DNA of 64,000 nucleotides, from assembly GCA_036936605.1 (NCBI GenBank), contig JAUPFV010000005.1, positions 158,860,183 to 158,924,182 of the forward strand, written 5' to 3'. Under the pieces are notes generated by a model that saw only the letters and a program-made list of their open reading frames with translations, had not been told where the DNA came from and made no database searches. This DNA comes from Limnanthes douglasii subsp. nivea. Taxonomy: Eukaryota; Streptophyta; Magnoliopsida; Brassicales; Limnanthaceae. This document shows, piece by piece, positions 48,231 through 58,924 of the stretch. The translations under genes were made by a program, and so were the position numbers. Numbering within the stretch: position 1 is the stretch's first letter; the number at the start of each line of letters is the position of its first letter.

Positions 48231-48985
48231 AGGCATGGGCATTCGATTCTTTGGTTCGGTTCGGTTCGGTTCTTTCGGTTCTCGGTTCTTTTGGTTCTTC
48301 AAAACTAGTACCCATTTAGGAACCGAATAAATTTCGGTTCGGTTCGGTTCAGTTTTTCTTAATTCGGTTTGGTATGGGTACATAACTCGGTTCCAATTGG
48401 GTAGTTTTGGATACTTTAAATGCTTTGCAATATCAACATATATAAAACTCTTTTTACACTTTAAAACAATAAAACCATGTTAGATTGTATGGAAACAAAT
48501 ACTAAATATAAGAAATATTAAAAATTAATATATTAAAGATTAATATTAGTAATATAAACAAAATGGAGAGATGATATCAAGTTTATTAAATTATATAAAG
48601 TTTGATATTTTGTTATTTTGTTATTTTTTTATTTTGTTTATACACATAATAGTTTGTAAATATGTCACCACTTTAAATAAAGTATGTTATCATTTATTAA
48701 AGAGAACATAATTAATATCAATGATAAAAAACAAATTTAAGAGCATCTAACTTTGAAAAAGAAAATATTTTTTCAAAACAATTCAAAATTAAGGGTTAAT
48801 ACATAGGTTCGGTTCCTAAAAGGTACCCACGGTTCTTCGATCCGGTTGAGTTTGGTTCCGAGAACCGTGGGTATTTAAAAATTGGAAGCATTCGGGTATT
48901 ATGAAAGAACCAAACCTACTTCGGTTCGGTTCTTTCAGTTCGGTTCGGTTTGGTTATTTCGGTTCCAGTTAAAATGCCCAGGCCT
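48231..48985. mobile_element. Non-autonomous DNA element (hAT-like?) inside the PMD gene
   Basis: The ends are AGGCATGGGCATT (48231-48243) and AATGCCCAGGCCT (48973-48985), inverted at 12 of 13 positions. Both subterminal regions are packed with CGGTT/CGGTTC repeats (48,255-48,375 and 48,915-48,965). An inner hairpin joins ACCCACGGTTCT with AGAACCGTGGGT (48,826-48,872). The middle is AT-rich and has no gene. No convincing 8-bp duplication was found, so hAT assignment is a guess from the ends. Confidence 0.65.
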
Positions 48986-50329
48986 AAGTCTGCTCGATGT
49001 AGCGACCCCTCGTGAAAGTCTCCCGCAACCACTTAATCTTGAAACCAACGCCTCTAGTGGATTGTATCTCAGCACGGACCTCATCCACTAACCCTAAAAT
49101 ACTAGCGTAGTAGCTGTATGCGTCATCACGTGGAGCCGTGACTACATCCAAAGTCCGGCCAACTATGTGGAGACTTGTAATGCAGTTGACATCATCTAGG
49201 GTAATCGTCATTTCTCCGAACGAGAAATGGAACGTGTTTGTCTCCTAATGCCAACGCTCAACAAATACCTCATCAAGTATTGAGTGCATGAAATACTGAG
49301 GTAAGTGAGCTATGAGAGAACCGAAAAGAGTCCGCGCCAAGTGCCATTGTACCTCTGGCTGAGCACTGAGGTCCCACATGCGAAGCACATTATAATGTGC
49401 CTGTATGCCTAACGAAGTACGACCCTGTAAATAAAAAACTAAGTCAAACATAAATAAAAGTAAAACCTTAAACTAGACGTTTAATAATTTGGTACTTACC
49501 TGTCCGATGAAGACGTGATATGTCTCGTGCTCCTTGTAGTCAGGAAATATAGGTATCTTGTTGCATTTCAGAAATGCAAACGTCTTTCAGTGCTCCTCGG
49601 TGTGTATCGCATCGATATGCTCCTCATCAATGGTATCCTGCTCAGGGTCCCCAGTAGCATCCACCCTCTCACTAACATGTAGTGGATATGTAGTAGTATA
49701 TACAGGGGATGGAGCACTGCCAGCGGGAGGTGGTGGAGCACTGGTAGCGGGAGGTGGTGATCTGTGTACATGTGATGTCTCACGTCATGAGGAGCCTCTA
49801 CCTCTACTGTCATCCACTTCTTTCTCTACAACCTTATTTTTCTTCTTGACGTGGTTGATTCGGTGCTAAGACCGATCAAATCTGATCTTCTCCTCCTTCT
49901 CCCTAAGACGTCTAGTCTCAGGGTCCTCTAATGAATCTCGTCCGCGCTTAGCATCGCGGACCCTCTCGTCTTCGACGGCCCGTACCGTCTTCAGATTCTT
50001 CCCTAGGTGTGTCACCCGTGATCCCGGGGGATACGCCCTAGACCGAGGAAGACGTCGCTCATCGACGACATCAAACCTGTAATAGTACAAAAACAAATAA
50101 ACGAAATTAATAACATATGATATAATCCGCAAAATTAAAAAAAAAATACAATTCGAAATCGAACTTCCAATTGAAATACATATAACTCTCATGTATTTTG
50201 AAATACATATAACTTCCTTAAAAATTTCAATTTTTTATAAAATTTTTTAAAATAAATTTTAAAAAATCTTTTTCTTATTTTTTTTTTTTAATTTCGGCTG
50301 TGCATCGTAGGTGCATAACAATCTGTACC

Positions 50330-50480
50330 GAGCGGCACAGACCCCCTGTACCGCTCGGCACAGCCCCTGTGTACCGATGGTACACACGGCCGTGTTCATC
50401 GGTACTCGGCACAGCCCTACACACCGATGGTGCTGCCCTAGGCGCACCACCGGCGCTGTCGGCCGGCCATTTTCCAACCG
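50330..50480. repeat. GC-rich palindromic block with GTACCGATGG words
   Basis: Repeated GGCACAG, GTACCGATGGTACAC and CACCGATGGTGC words, then GGCCGGCC (about 50,461). Composition is strikingly GC-rich against its surroundings. It resembles the block at 47,440-47,590 in inverted arrangement. Confidence 0.6.
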
Positions 50481-50943
50481 GAAACCGGGCTGGAAAATGG
50501 CCCCTAAACCCTAAATTCTACCCTAAACAACCCTAAATTCATACCTAAACCCTAAATTCATACCTTAATCTAACATTAATCCTAAAATCTAACATAGATC
50601 TAAGTAAATTAAAATGCAAAATTAAATTACGTAGTTGGTGGTGGTGGTGGTGGTGGGTTTTTGTTCTTCACCATGATGGAGGAGGAGGAGTAGTGGTGGC
50701 TCGCCTGAACATCTTAGAGAGAGGTGAGAGTGTTTTGAGAGAATAGAGTTTGAGAGTTTAGAGAGAAGTGAGGGAAGTGAGAGAAAGTTGTAGGTAAAAT
50801 ACGTTGGATGGAAGTTAGTAAAAAATAACTTATATACCTACAAAAGGATAATTTTGGAAAAAATTGGGTATACTTAGATCACCTTTGGGTATACTCAAAA
50901 TTGGGTATACTTAAACCAGAATTTGGTATATATAACTTGACCC

Positions 50944-51339
50944 GAACTAGTATTATTTATTTACTATTAGTTTTAAAACTAATATTAATATAATATCTAA
51001 AGATTAAATTATATAATATAATATAAACTAAATTAATTAAATATATCCAAAAATTTACGTAAATATGTTTTAATGTAACGATTTGTTGAAATAAAATAAT
51101 CTAAAAAAATAGCTTTTTAATTTACATCATCCTTAAAAATAAAATATCTTCAACTTTTACGAATTTACTAAAAATTTGAGGATAACATTTTCTTTTTTCA
51201 TTTTCATTCCTAATTGTTACAAAATTTTATATTTATCATGGTGAACCTTAACCAATAAAAATAATCTCACTTCTATTTGTGTTACCGGAACGCACCAGTT
51301 CGATGTAAATAGTGTTATCTTTTATTATTATGTCATATA
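50944..51339. other. AT-rich spacer between MULE and element B
   Basis: Nothing was recognised beyond the MULE target duplication at its left edge. Confidence 0.5.
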
Positions 51340-51784
51340 TGGTGTGGTTTATTTCTATTTGAAGGTAAATTTGTAATTTTTGTTTAGAGTTTGTGGAAAT
51401 TTTGTAGGTATTTAATATTTGAGTAGAGAGTAGAGGGAGAATTAAGCAGCGTGGTTGTATTTAATTTCATTACCCTCATTTAATGTTGGTGGTTGGGTAT
51501 TTATACCCTTATGTTTGGGCTTTATGGGTTGTCGGGTCATGTTTAATGGACCAGGGTCATGTTTAATGGACCCGGGTCATGTTTAATGGACCCGGGTCAA
51601 GTTTAAGGACCCATGAGCTCTTAGTAGGAGAGCAGGCAGCTTAGTCAAGAAGTGATTAGGTTTTTAAATACTTTAGTCCTTGTTCGAACAGTCAAATGGA
51701 TGAGGGGTTCGAACTGCCCTGTCCAGTTTAGGCGGTCTTTGTCCGGACTGTCCCTGTCCGAAAAGGTAACAGAATCCGGGCTCA
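51340..51784 (-). repeat. 3' LTR of element B
   Basis: It is 445 bp. It carries three units of a 20-bp tandem repeat (GGGTCATGTTTAATGGACCC, about 51,536-51,597) where the 5' LTR has one. The minus-strand TATA (TATAAATA) is at 51,499-51,506. Confidence 0.92.
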
Positions 51785-51801
51785 TTAGTAGCCCCTTTTT
51801 T
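51785..51801 (-). other. Polypurine tract, element B
   Basis: On the minus strand AAAAAAGGGGCTACTAA ends next to the 3' LTR start (TGAG). It would prime plus-strand DNA synthesis. Confidence 0.75.
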
Positions 51802-52100
51802 AGTTGTTTGTTCAAATAACCTTTGTCAAAACCTGAAAACAGTCCGTTGTCAGTGGCAGTTTTATCCGGACAAGTCTTCCAAATTGCGTCATGGTTCTAT
51901 CCGGGGTGAAAGAGTTCTTTGAATCTAAACGGTTTTTTGCCAAGGTTCATGGAACACGTGTCACTCTTTGGTTGGTTGCTTTAGCCGTTTTTTCACCTTG
52001 GATTTCGCACCCACCTTCTCTGAAAAGCAACCTCTTCATTAATGAAGGCGACATCAATCTTTTCGAATTTTCCTAGGAATGAAGACTCTTTTTGAGGTTT

Positions 52101-52110
52101 ACTATAAAAT
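52101..52110 (+). promoter_or_regulatory. Candidate TATA box of the element B antisense gene
   Basis: ACTATAAAAT lies about 50 bp before the first in-frame ATG at 52,153 and about 105 bp before an alternative ATG at 52,207. It faces the antisense gene, not gag-pol. Confidence 0.5.
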
Positions 52111-52152
52111 AAGAAGTTTTTCCACTGTTTTACCTTCACTTTCATTCTTACT

Positions 52153-55139
52153 TTGATAATCTTCAGAGCTTTCTCTCTCAAACCCAAATTCTTGTTTAGG
52201 TTGTTTATGTTCACGGCAAGGAACGCTCTGATCAAAGGTGGGTGGCTCAATCTGTCTGAACTAGAAAAAGCACAAAAAGTCGAAAGGGAAAAGCGCATTG
52301 CAGCGGGCTTACCCACTTCTCCCATCGACAAACTAGCATCCTCAGCCACAGAGTCTGACCAGGGTTCTTCCTCCTCAAAGGGTGTCAAACCGAAGAGGTT
52401 GTTTCAAACCAACATTTCCCATATCATCTCTGGTTCTTCGGTTCAAGAGTCAGAACCCACAGTTGAGCCAGGTTTAACAGTTACCAGTTTTAAAAAACCC
52501 TCCCCATTCTTAGCCATGGGGTGAGATGCTGAAACTTCTCCTCACAAGCTGGTTGATCGAAGAAAAGGCCGGCTGGTCAAAGGGCAGGCTTCCAAGAGTA
52601 CTCCTTCAAAATCGGGGGCCAAGGACAGCAGTACAGGGTCTGAGGTACCCATTAAAGCACCCAGGGACAGGCTGTCCGGTCCGGAAGCCACTGGCTCAAG
52701 TCCCCGAAGGGAAACATCTACATCAGAGCCCCAACCGGAGGCTAGGATCCAGGAGAATACTGAAGCTCATCAGTCCGGAAGTCAGGCTGATCCAACCCCA
52801 AACCTCCCCCTCACAACAACAACCAAAAATCCTTCCTTAATCATGGAGGAAATAATAGAGGACTCCATCGAAGAGGCTCCATTCGAGTCCGAACCATTAG
52901 GACAGACTAGTGGTGCTGCTGCTGCCCAAAAGGATAAAGGCAAGGAAAAGCTATGCTTAAGGCATCCGGATTTGCCGGAGTGTCTTGAAAGAAAACTGGG
53001 ACCTTGTTTCCACAAGGTCAATGTTAAATATCTCATTGCCCTGCAAAAGATTAACTACGCTTTCATCCATACAGCTGAGTTGGGCCAGATGCGTACAAAG
53101 TGGGGGAATCCGGAGAATGTGAAGATAAGAATCCCAATAGATCCTGAGACCCCCATGGATTGTAAACTTAGTGAAGTAGTCATCTTCACCGAGCTCTTTA
53201 ACGGGGGTTTAAGGTTCCCATTGGATCCGGAAATAATGCGGTATTTCCATCTCATCAAACTCTGTCCCAGTCAATTAAGCCCCAATGCCTGGTACACACT
53301 TATGGCCTGTATCATGGCCTCCAGGCTCTCCGGGATTCCTCTACCAATGGAGGAATTCGCAGTTGTGGCCAGTCTCTGCAGGAACCACCACATTCCCTTC
53401 TATCACTTTAACATGGGTGATGATTATAAAGCAGTGGACGATATGCTTGAGTCGGAGAGAAACTGGAGGACCCAATTCCTGTTCGTAAGTGGTGCTTGGG
53501 AGAACGGGAGGAAAATTAAAGCCGGAGTCAATCCAAGTCTTCTCACCAGCAGATGGAGGAGTGATCGTAAGGCTATTACTTTATATTCTTTTTTCTTCTT
53601 TTATCGAATTTGCTTAAACTGACTGTTCTTATCTTTTTTCTTAGCAGTGCTGTCCAAAGACTTTAGTGACTACCTATAGTCCGGACAGGTTACTTGCTCC
53701 AAGATCAACACTTGGGCTTCTGAGAAATGGGGAAACCGGTTTCACGATGCTTTTACAGGGGGCAACTTGGCAAGGTCTCACCTCTGGAACACCACTGGCC
53801 GGAGGGACCTGACCTGGGAGGAACTCACTACCCCACCCCCTCCGGATGTAGTCCTGAAGAGAACACAGGAATCGGACGGGTCACTTTACTTGCCAGGCCG
53901 GGCCAAGACCCCGAGTAAGATGAAAGGCAAGAAGAAGAAGGGCAAGAAGGTGGTAGGTGAAGCTAATCCTGCCGAGGTAGAGGAGGCTGTTCCAACAAAT
54001 CCTGAGGGGCCAGCCCCAAGCCAGATTGATGCTGCTTTCCTAGAAGTGGTAGAGCAAGAGAGTGTTAGGCAAGAAGTTCAATCCCTAAAACCCCCAAGGG
54101 CTCCCAAAAGAGACCGAAAACGGGGAGCTGAAAGCAAGGACATGGAGGCCAAGAAGAAAAAGACCTCCAAGGGTGATGAACTTTCTCTCCGGCCTCCGGA
54201 GCCTCTCCCCCATGTTGATCCTACTGACCCAACACAAGCAGAGGAGATCCCTGGTGATTTTCGAACTGACGAAGTCAGAGGAGGAGACCTTAGCATTGGA
54301 GTTGACATCACTGGTCTTGATGGGCTTGGTGACTACTTTGCCAACCTCCCCAGAGATGATTTTGCTGGGCCTTACCTCCCTCCGAGTACTTCGAACACCG
54401 TCACTTTTAATGGTAAGACTTTTACTGTTTCAAGTGAAAGGGATATTATAGCTCACTCTATATTAAGTAGTGTTCAGCCGGTGCTTGTGCTGGAGAAGCA
54501 AGTTCGAAGTTAGGCAGATACTATCAAAGATCTCAAGTCTGACAAAGAGAGACTGTCCGATGATATTCTTACTGCCACTCAACATGCTGACATTCTAAAG
54601 GGGGAGAACGAGGAACTGAAAAAGAACCAAGAGGGGTGGACCACCAAAGTTTCTACTCTAGAAGGTACTATCAAGGAGCTCCGAGAGAAGTTGTCCGGAG
54701 TAGAGAAAGATCTCACCTCTTCAAAAGAGGAGGCCAAGGCCAAGGATCAAGTCATCCACAACTTGACGAGTGACATGATTGCGCTTGAGAACACAGTGTC
54801 CAAGGCTGCAGAGGAGAAAGTTGATCTGCTAAGGGAGCAAGAGCCCAAAATCCAGGCCAAGATCGATGCTTATGCAAACAACCAAATAGACACTCAAGAG
54901 CAAATGTATGCCATGAGAAGTTCCCGAAGAGGAACCTGGGAGATTTGTGGCTTCACGTAGAGTACGAAGACCTTCCCTTCCACACCATGGCTGATGGAGA
55001 CTTGCATGATTATTCCAGTGCTTCCTCTTCTGACGAAGCATATGAAAATACCGAGGAGGGCCCTATCGAAGAGAAAGACGATCCTAAGGGGAAGAAGAAC
55101 ATAAGTGAGGCTGAGCCATCTTCAAAGGCTCAGTTTTAA
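52153..55139 (+). pseudogene. Antisense extra gene of element B: globular domain + intron + coiled coil + acidic tail
   Basis: Exon 1 is one frame from 52153 (or ATG 52,207) to 53,566, broken by a single TGA at 52,522. Its start is basic and Ser/Pro-rich. The globular domain, about 52,960-53,520, has CLERKLGPCFHKVNVKYL, NGGLRFPLDPEIMRYF, CPSQLSPNAWYTLMAC and NWRTQFLFVSGAW. Exon 2 (from 53,645) has W/G-rich text (KWGNRFHDAF), a Lys-rich stretch (KMKGKKKKGKK), then a coiled coil at 54,460-54,910 and an acidic tail with stop at 55,137-55,139. Stops at 53,679 and 54,511 and a shift near 54,930 are the only other breaks. The product resembles the plant 'putative gypsy type transposon' family; its function is unknown. 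Confidence 0.78.
53567..53644 (+). other. Spliceosomal intron in the element B antisense gene
   Basis: The donor is GATC|GTAAGG and the acceptor TTTTTTCTTAG|CA; 78 bp, phase 1, T-rich. It is at the homologous position to the introns of A, D-left and D-right. Confidence 0.7.
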
Positions 55140-55174
55140 ATTATGAATTATCATTTCACTTTTATGTTATCTAA

Positions 55175-55290
55175 ACTAAAGTCCTTGGAAGGCCAATGTA
55201 TTCTTTTTGTTATTGTGTCCTATATCTGACCCGATAGATCCTTTGCTCTGTTTAACAATTTAAAAGTCCTTGGAAGGCCAAGGTACTTAA
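55175..55290. repeat. Two-copy repeat between the convergent genes of element B
   Basis: AAAGTCCTTGGAAGGCCAA occurs at about 55,179 and 55,263 (period 84 bp). It is the element B counterpart of the minisatellites in A, D-left and E. Confidence 0.7.
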
Positions 55291-55546
55291 GTTATTTTAA
55301 TGAACATCTTTGTTTTTCACAATTCTCGCATCCTTTCATAGTTTGTTTCAATTCTCCTGGCTAGTGTTTAAATAGCCCTTAGTTATTTCATAAGCATTCT
55401 AAAGTGAGAGTGTTTAAATTCTCCGATGACAAATGTTTAAGTAGTCATCAATCCCTTAATTCAATCCGGATGGTGTGACAAAAAACAAAGTAAAAACACA
55501 TCGAATTTTTTTTAAGAAGGCATCAAATTTTATTAAAAAGTCCGGA

Positions 55547-55594
55547 CACCTCATTAAAACCTCCCCGTGCCACCAGGGTAGGAAAGAGTATGCC
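55547..55594 (-). other. Conserved 48-bp non-coding block, element B
   Basis: It lies 49 bp 3' of the integrase stop (55,643). On the plus strand it begins CACCTCATTAAAACC and holds CACCAGGGTAGGAAAGAG. It can draw a short imperfect stem (CCTCCCC with GGGTAGG). It is shared with A, D-left and C. Confidence 0.75.
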
Positions 55595-55642
55595 CCCAAA
55601 TATTTACATGGATTTTAAAACAAGTAAATATTTACACAGCTT

Positions 55643-56692
55643 TTATTCCAAGTACATTCGGAGATGCTCAATATTCCAAGGGTGATTTAAAACCCTACCA
55701 TCCTTGTCTTCAAGCCAATATGTTCCAGGTTTAAGCCTTTCAATGACCATATAAGGTCCTTCCCAAGTTGGGGCCAGTTTGCCGATGAGCTTTTCTTTAG
55801 TGTGTAAGAAGACTTTCCTCAATACTTTGTCCCCTGGCTGGAAATCTCTTCTTTTAACCCTAGAAGCAAACCTGCTTCTCATCAAACCTTGATAGTGTGC
55901 AGCTTTAAGGTGAGCCTTTACTCGTCTTTCCTTTATTAGGTCAAGCTGGCCTCTGACTGCCACTTCATTTGCGTGTTCGGAGAAGTTGTGAACCCGAAAT
56001 GAAGGGAGAGTTGCTTCTATGGGGGCTATTGCATCCATCCCATAGACCAAGGCAACGGGTGATTCTTGTGTCGCAGCCCCAGGTGTAGTCCGGTAGGCCC
56101 ACAAGACCTCTTGCAAATAACTAGGCCACTTCCCAGCAGCCCCTTCCAAATTCTTCTTCAAATCGGACAATATAGTTATGTTAGCCACTTCAACCTGACC
56201 ATTTTCTTGTGGGTGGAAAGGTGAAGAGAAACAATGTTGTATACCCCTTGAAGCACAAAAACTCCCCATTTCCTTATTGTCGAACTGTGGCCCGTTGTTT
56301 GTCGTTATTTTTTGTGGAATACCAAATCTGCAATAGATGTTGGATAAAATGAATTTTATGACAGCTTTTGATGTTGTTCTTGCCAAGGGGGCTGCTTCAA
56401 TCCACTTCGAAAAGTAATCTATAGCAACAATTATTGTTCTGCGCCCTCCGGACGCCATGGGAAGAGGTCCTACCAGATCCAACCCCCATCGAGCAAAAGG
56501 TATAGGCTCAGAAATTGACTCTAAAGGGATGGCCGGGACATGAATTTTATTGCTATATTTTTGGCATGGATCACACCTTCTTACCAGCTCCTTAGCATCC
56601 TGCATTATAGAGGGCCAATAATAGCCAGCCAGTAAAACTCTCCGTGTTAGAGCCCTGAATCCACAGTGAGCTGATCCCTCACCATCATGCAA
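55643..56692 (-). pseudogene. Integrase, element B
   Basis: A 349-codon open stretch starts in the zinc finger (HDGEGSAHCGF ... CDPCQ). The catalytic core has WGLDLVGPLPMASGG (first Asp), then ITTNNGPQFDN in which the expected second Asp of TDNG is Asn, and HPQENGQVEVAN with the Glu. The C-terminal domain has KLAPTWEGPYMV, LKPGTYWLED and HPWNIEHLRMYLE. A one-base shift near 56,700 separates it from the RNase H frame. The Asp-to-Asn change alone should abolish strand transfer. Confidence 0.9.
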
Positions 56693-58293
56693 TTCGTAGA
56701 GACTACTTGAGACTCATCGTCTCCCAAACATCGCAAAAGAGGTTCACTGTAATAATTCTTATACAGAACGTCTCTTAGTATGATAAAACCACGAGCTTTG
56801 TGCTTCATTTTTCTTGCTAGTTCTTTATCCGGAGGCAGGATGCCATCGGAGAGATACTGCAGGAGAGGAAATCTCCAGTCTTGTGGTTGTTTCATCTGTA
56901 CTTCGAAAATTTCTTCCCCTTTACAGATGTTATGTTGAATGGAAGGGCTCTCCAGCACATGGATCCAAGGATATGACTCAGTGTAGGCTATGGTTGCCAG
57001 TGAATCTGCTAATTCATTCCATGCCCGAGGTATATGCTCATAAACAACGCTTTTGAATTTAAGAGCCTCATTTTTAAGAAGAAGTAAGTACTTCCCTAGT
57101 TGCTCCTTTTTGGCCTCAGATTGACCTTGTGCATGGTGGATAAGAAGCTGAGAGTCACTCATCAGCTTGACCTTTTTGGCCCCACATATACAGGCTAACT
57201 TTAAACTAGCTATAGTTGCTTCGTATTCAGACTCATTGTTAGAAGCCCTGAAAGAAAAACATATAGCATGATACATTTTGTCACCATATGGAGAAGTCAA
57301 ACACACCCCTACTCCACATCCCATAGTACTGGACCCACCATCCGTCCGGATGACCCATACCTTTTTGTCTTTCATCTCAGTGGTCTGCTCCGAATCCCTA
57401 TCAGAGTGGAATTCAACTAAAAAGTCAGCCACAGCTCGGGCTTTGACTACTGTTCGAGGAGCAAAATCAATATCGAAGTCCCCCAATTCCACTGACCACT
57501 TAGTCATTCTACTTGAAATGTCTGCCTTTTGGAGAACATTCTTCAAAGGAAAAGATGTTCGGACGACAATAGGATGAGCCTGGAAATAAGGCTTCATCTT
57601 CCTGGCAGCAATCACCAAGGCCAACGCTAACTTTTCGAGTTTCAAATAACGCTTTTTTGCATCTATCAAGCTCTTGCTGATGTAGTACACCGGATGGGGG
57701 TAATTATCTACCTCTCTTACCAATACAGTACTGATGGCACAACTTGAAACTGCCAAGTATACGAAGAGTGTTTCTCCATCAACAGGCTTAAATAAAGTCT
57801 TAGGGGAGGACAGATGTTTCTTAATTTCATTGAAGGCCTCATCGCACTGTGGAGTCCAGTCGAATCCCTTTGCACCCTTTAAAGTTTGGAAAAACGGGGC
57901 ACATCTGTCCAAAGATCTTGAGATGAATCGATTTAAAGCAGCCAACCTCCCCGTCAACTGCTGTACTTCTTTAACATTCCGAGGAGGCTCCATTTGGAAC
58001 AGAGCATTAAGTTGGTCCGGATCGGGCTGTATTCCTTGCTCACTTATTATGTAACCCAAGAACTTCCCGGATTGTACTCCGAACACACATTTTTCTGGAT
58101 TTAGCTTCAAATTCACTTTTGATAAGTTGGCAAAAGTTTCTTGGAGGACTGCCAAGTGCAGCTGCTCATCCACACTTTTCACCATCATATCATCAATGTA
58201 TACTTCCATATTTCTTCCAATTGGATCAGCAAAGGCTTTGTTTACCAATCGCTGATAAGTAGCCCCAGCATTTTTCAATCCGAATGGCATCAC
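56647..58293 (-). pseudogene. RT palm/connection and two RNase H domains, element B
   Basis: A 548-codon open stretch starts MMPFGLKNAGATYQRLVN and has the intact RT box YIDDMMVKS (about residues 27-35), then LNPEKCVFGVQSGKFLGY and the connection FISRSLDRCAPFF. RNase H 1 is marked by HPVYYISKSLIDAKKRYLKL, and RNase H 2 by IRTDGGSSTMGCGVG, NNESEYEATIASL and LMSDSQLL. It ends near the integrase zinc finger at a frame change. It converts element RNA to cDNA and degrades the RNA. Confidence 0.92.
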
Positions 58294-58315
58294 CTTGTAG
58301 CAATGAAAACCCCTG

Positions 58316-58915
58316 TCAGTGACAAACGTGGTATACTCCTGATCCTTCGGGTCTACTTGAATTTGATTGTACCTGGAGAAAGCATCTATAAAGTAGTTTA
58401 TTCCCAGAAGTGGAGTCTACTAGCTGATCAATCCGGGGGACCGGATATAAATCTTTTGGGCAAGCCCTATTGAGATCTGTGAAGTCAATGCACATGCGCC
58501 ACTTGCCATTTTTCTTTTTCACCAAGACCGGGTTGGCAGTCAATAAAGGATATTGAGACTCCTTTATATACCCCATTTTTGTGAGCCTGTCAACTTCTTG
58601 AACAATAACATCAGCATTTTCCTTGGAAAAAGCCCTTCTCTTTTGTACCACAGGTGCTATGTCTCTCCGGATGGATAGGTGATGTGATATAATGCCTGTT
58701 GGAACCCCTGTTACATTAGCATTGCACCAAGCAAAAACATGCTGATGGTCTTTTAAAAACTTCAACATTCTATTCTTAAGTTCGGACGGCATTTTGGACC
58801 CTATCTTAACACTTTTTCCTTCTTCTAACGAATGTGTTTCAACTTCTTCAACTGGTATCAACACTTCAGGGGTCTCTCTGGGGTCATCAATTTCACCCTC
58901 ACCCCCAGAAAGCAC
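58316..58915 (-). pseudogene. PR-RT linker and RT N-terminal half, element B
   Basis: It reads PRETPEVLIPVEEVE, VQKRRAFSKENADVIVQEV, MGYIKESQYP, NPVLVKKKNGKWRMCIDF, DLNRACPKDLYPVPRID. The frame changes at about 58,400, after SGNKLL, by loss of a few bases. A TAG at about 58,925-58,927 separates it from the protease frame upstream. Confidence 0.88.
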
Positions 58916-58924
58916 CTCAAATTG

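Larger units (their letters stand above)
48000..50712 (-). pseudogene. Plant mobile domain (PMD, aminotransferase-like) gene carried by the MULE
   Basis: Candidate starts are ATG at 50,712 or 50,672 (the latter leads into a Pro run), after a TATA (GGTATATAAG, near 50,830). Charged N-terminal text (SRAYPPGSRVTHLGKN) starts at an acceptor near 50,075. A later exon ends IPIFPDYKEHETYHVFIGQ at a donor, the intron is 49,425-49,499 (GTAAGT...TTTACAG), and the PMD core follows: HYNVLRMWDLS, DEVFVERWH, TFHFSFGEMTITLDDV, TSLHIVGRTLD, FKIKWLRETF. This is diagnostic for PMD, a family found both in host proteins (MAIN/MAIL) and in plant transposons. A 755-bp element at 48,231-48,985 interrupts it; the probable C-terminus continues at 48,230-48,000. 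Stops in several exons show decay. Confidence 0.8.
45583..50943. mobile_element. Mutator-like transposon (MULE) with transposase and plant-mobile-domain gene
   Basis: The ends are inverted repeats: left from 45583 (GTTATATATACCAAATTC) and right, reversed, from 50943, agreeing at about 37 of 43 positions. Flanks are TAACCAGTA (45574-45582) and GAACTAGTA (50944-50952), a 9-bp duplication with two mismatches, the size MULEs make. Inside are a FAR1/MURA-type transposase (plus) and a plant-mobile-domain gene (minus), convergent. Both are decayed, and the second is split by a 755-bp element. Confidence 0.85.
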
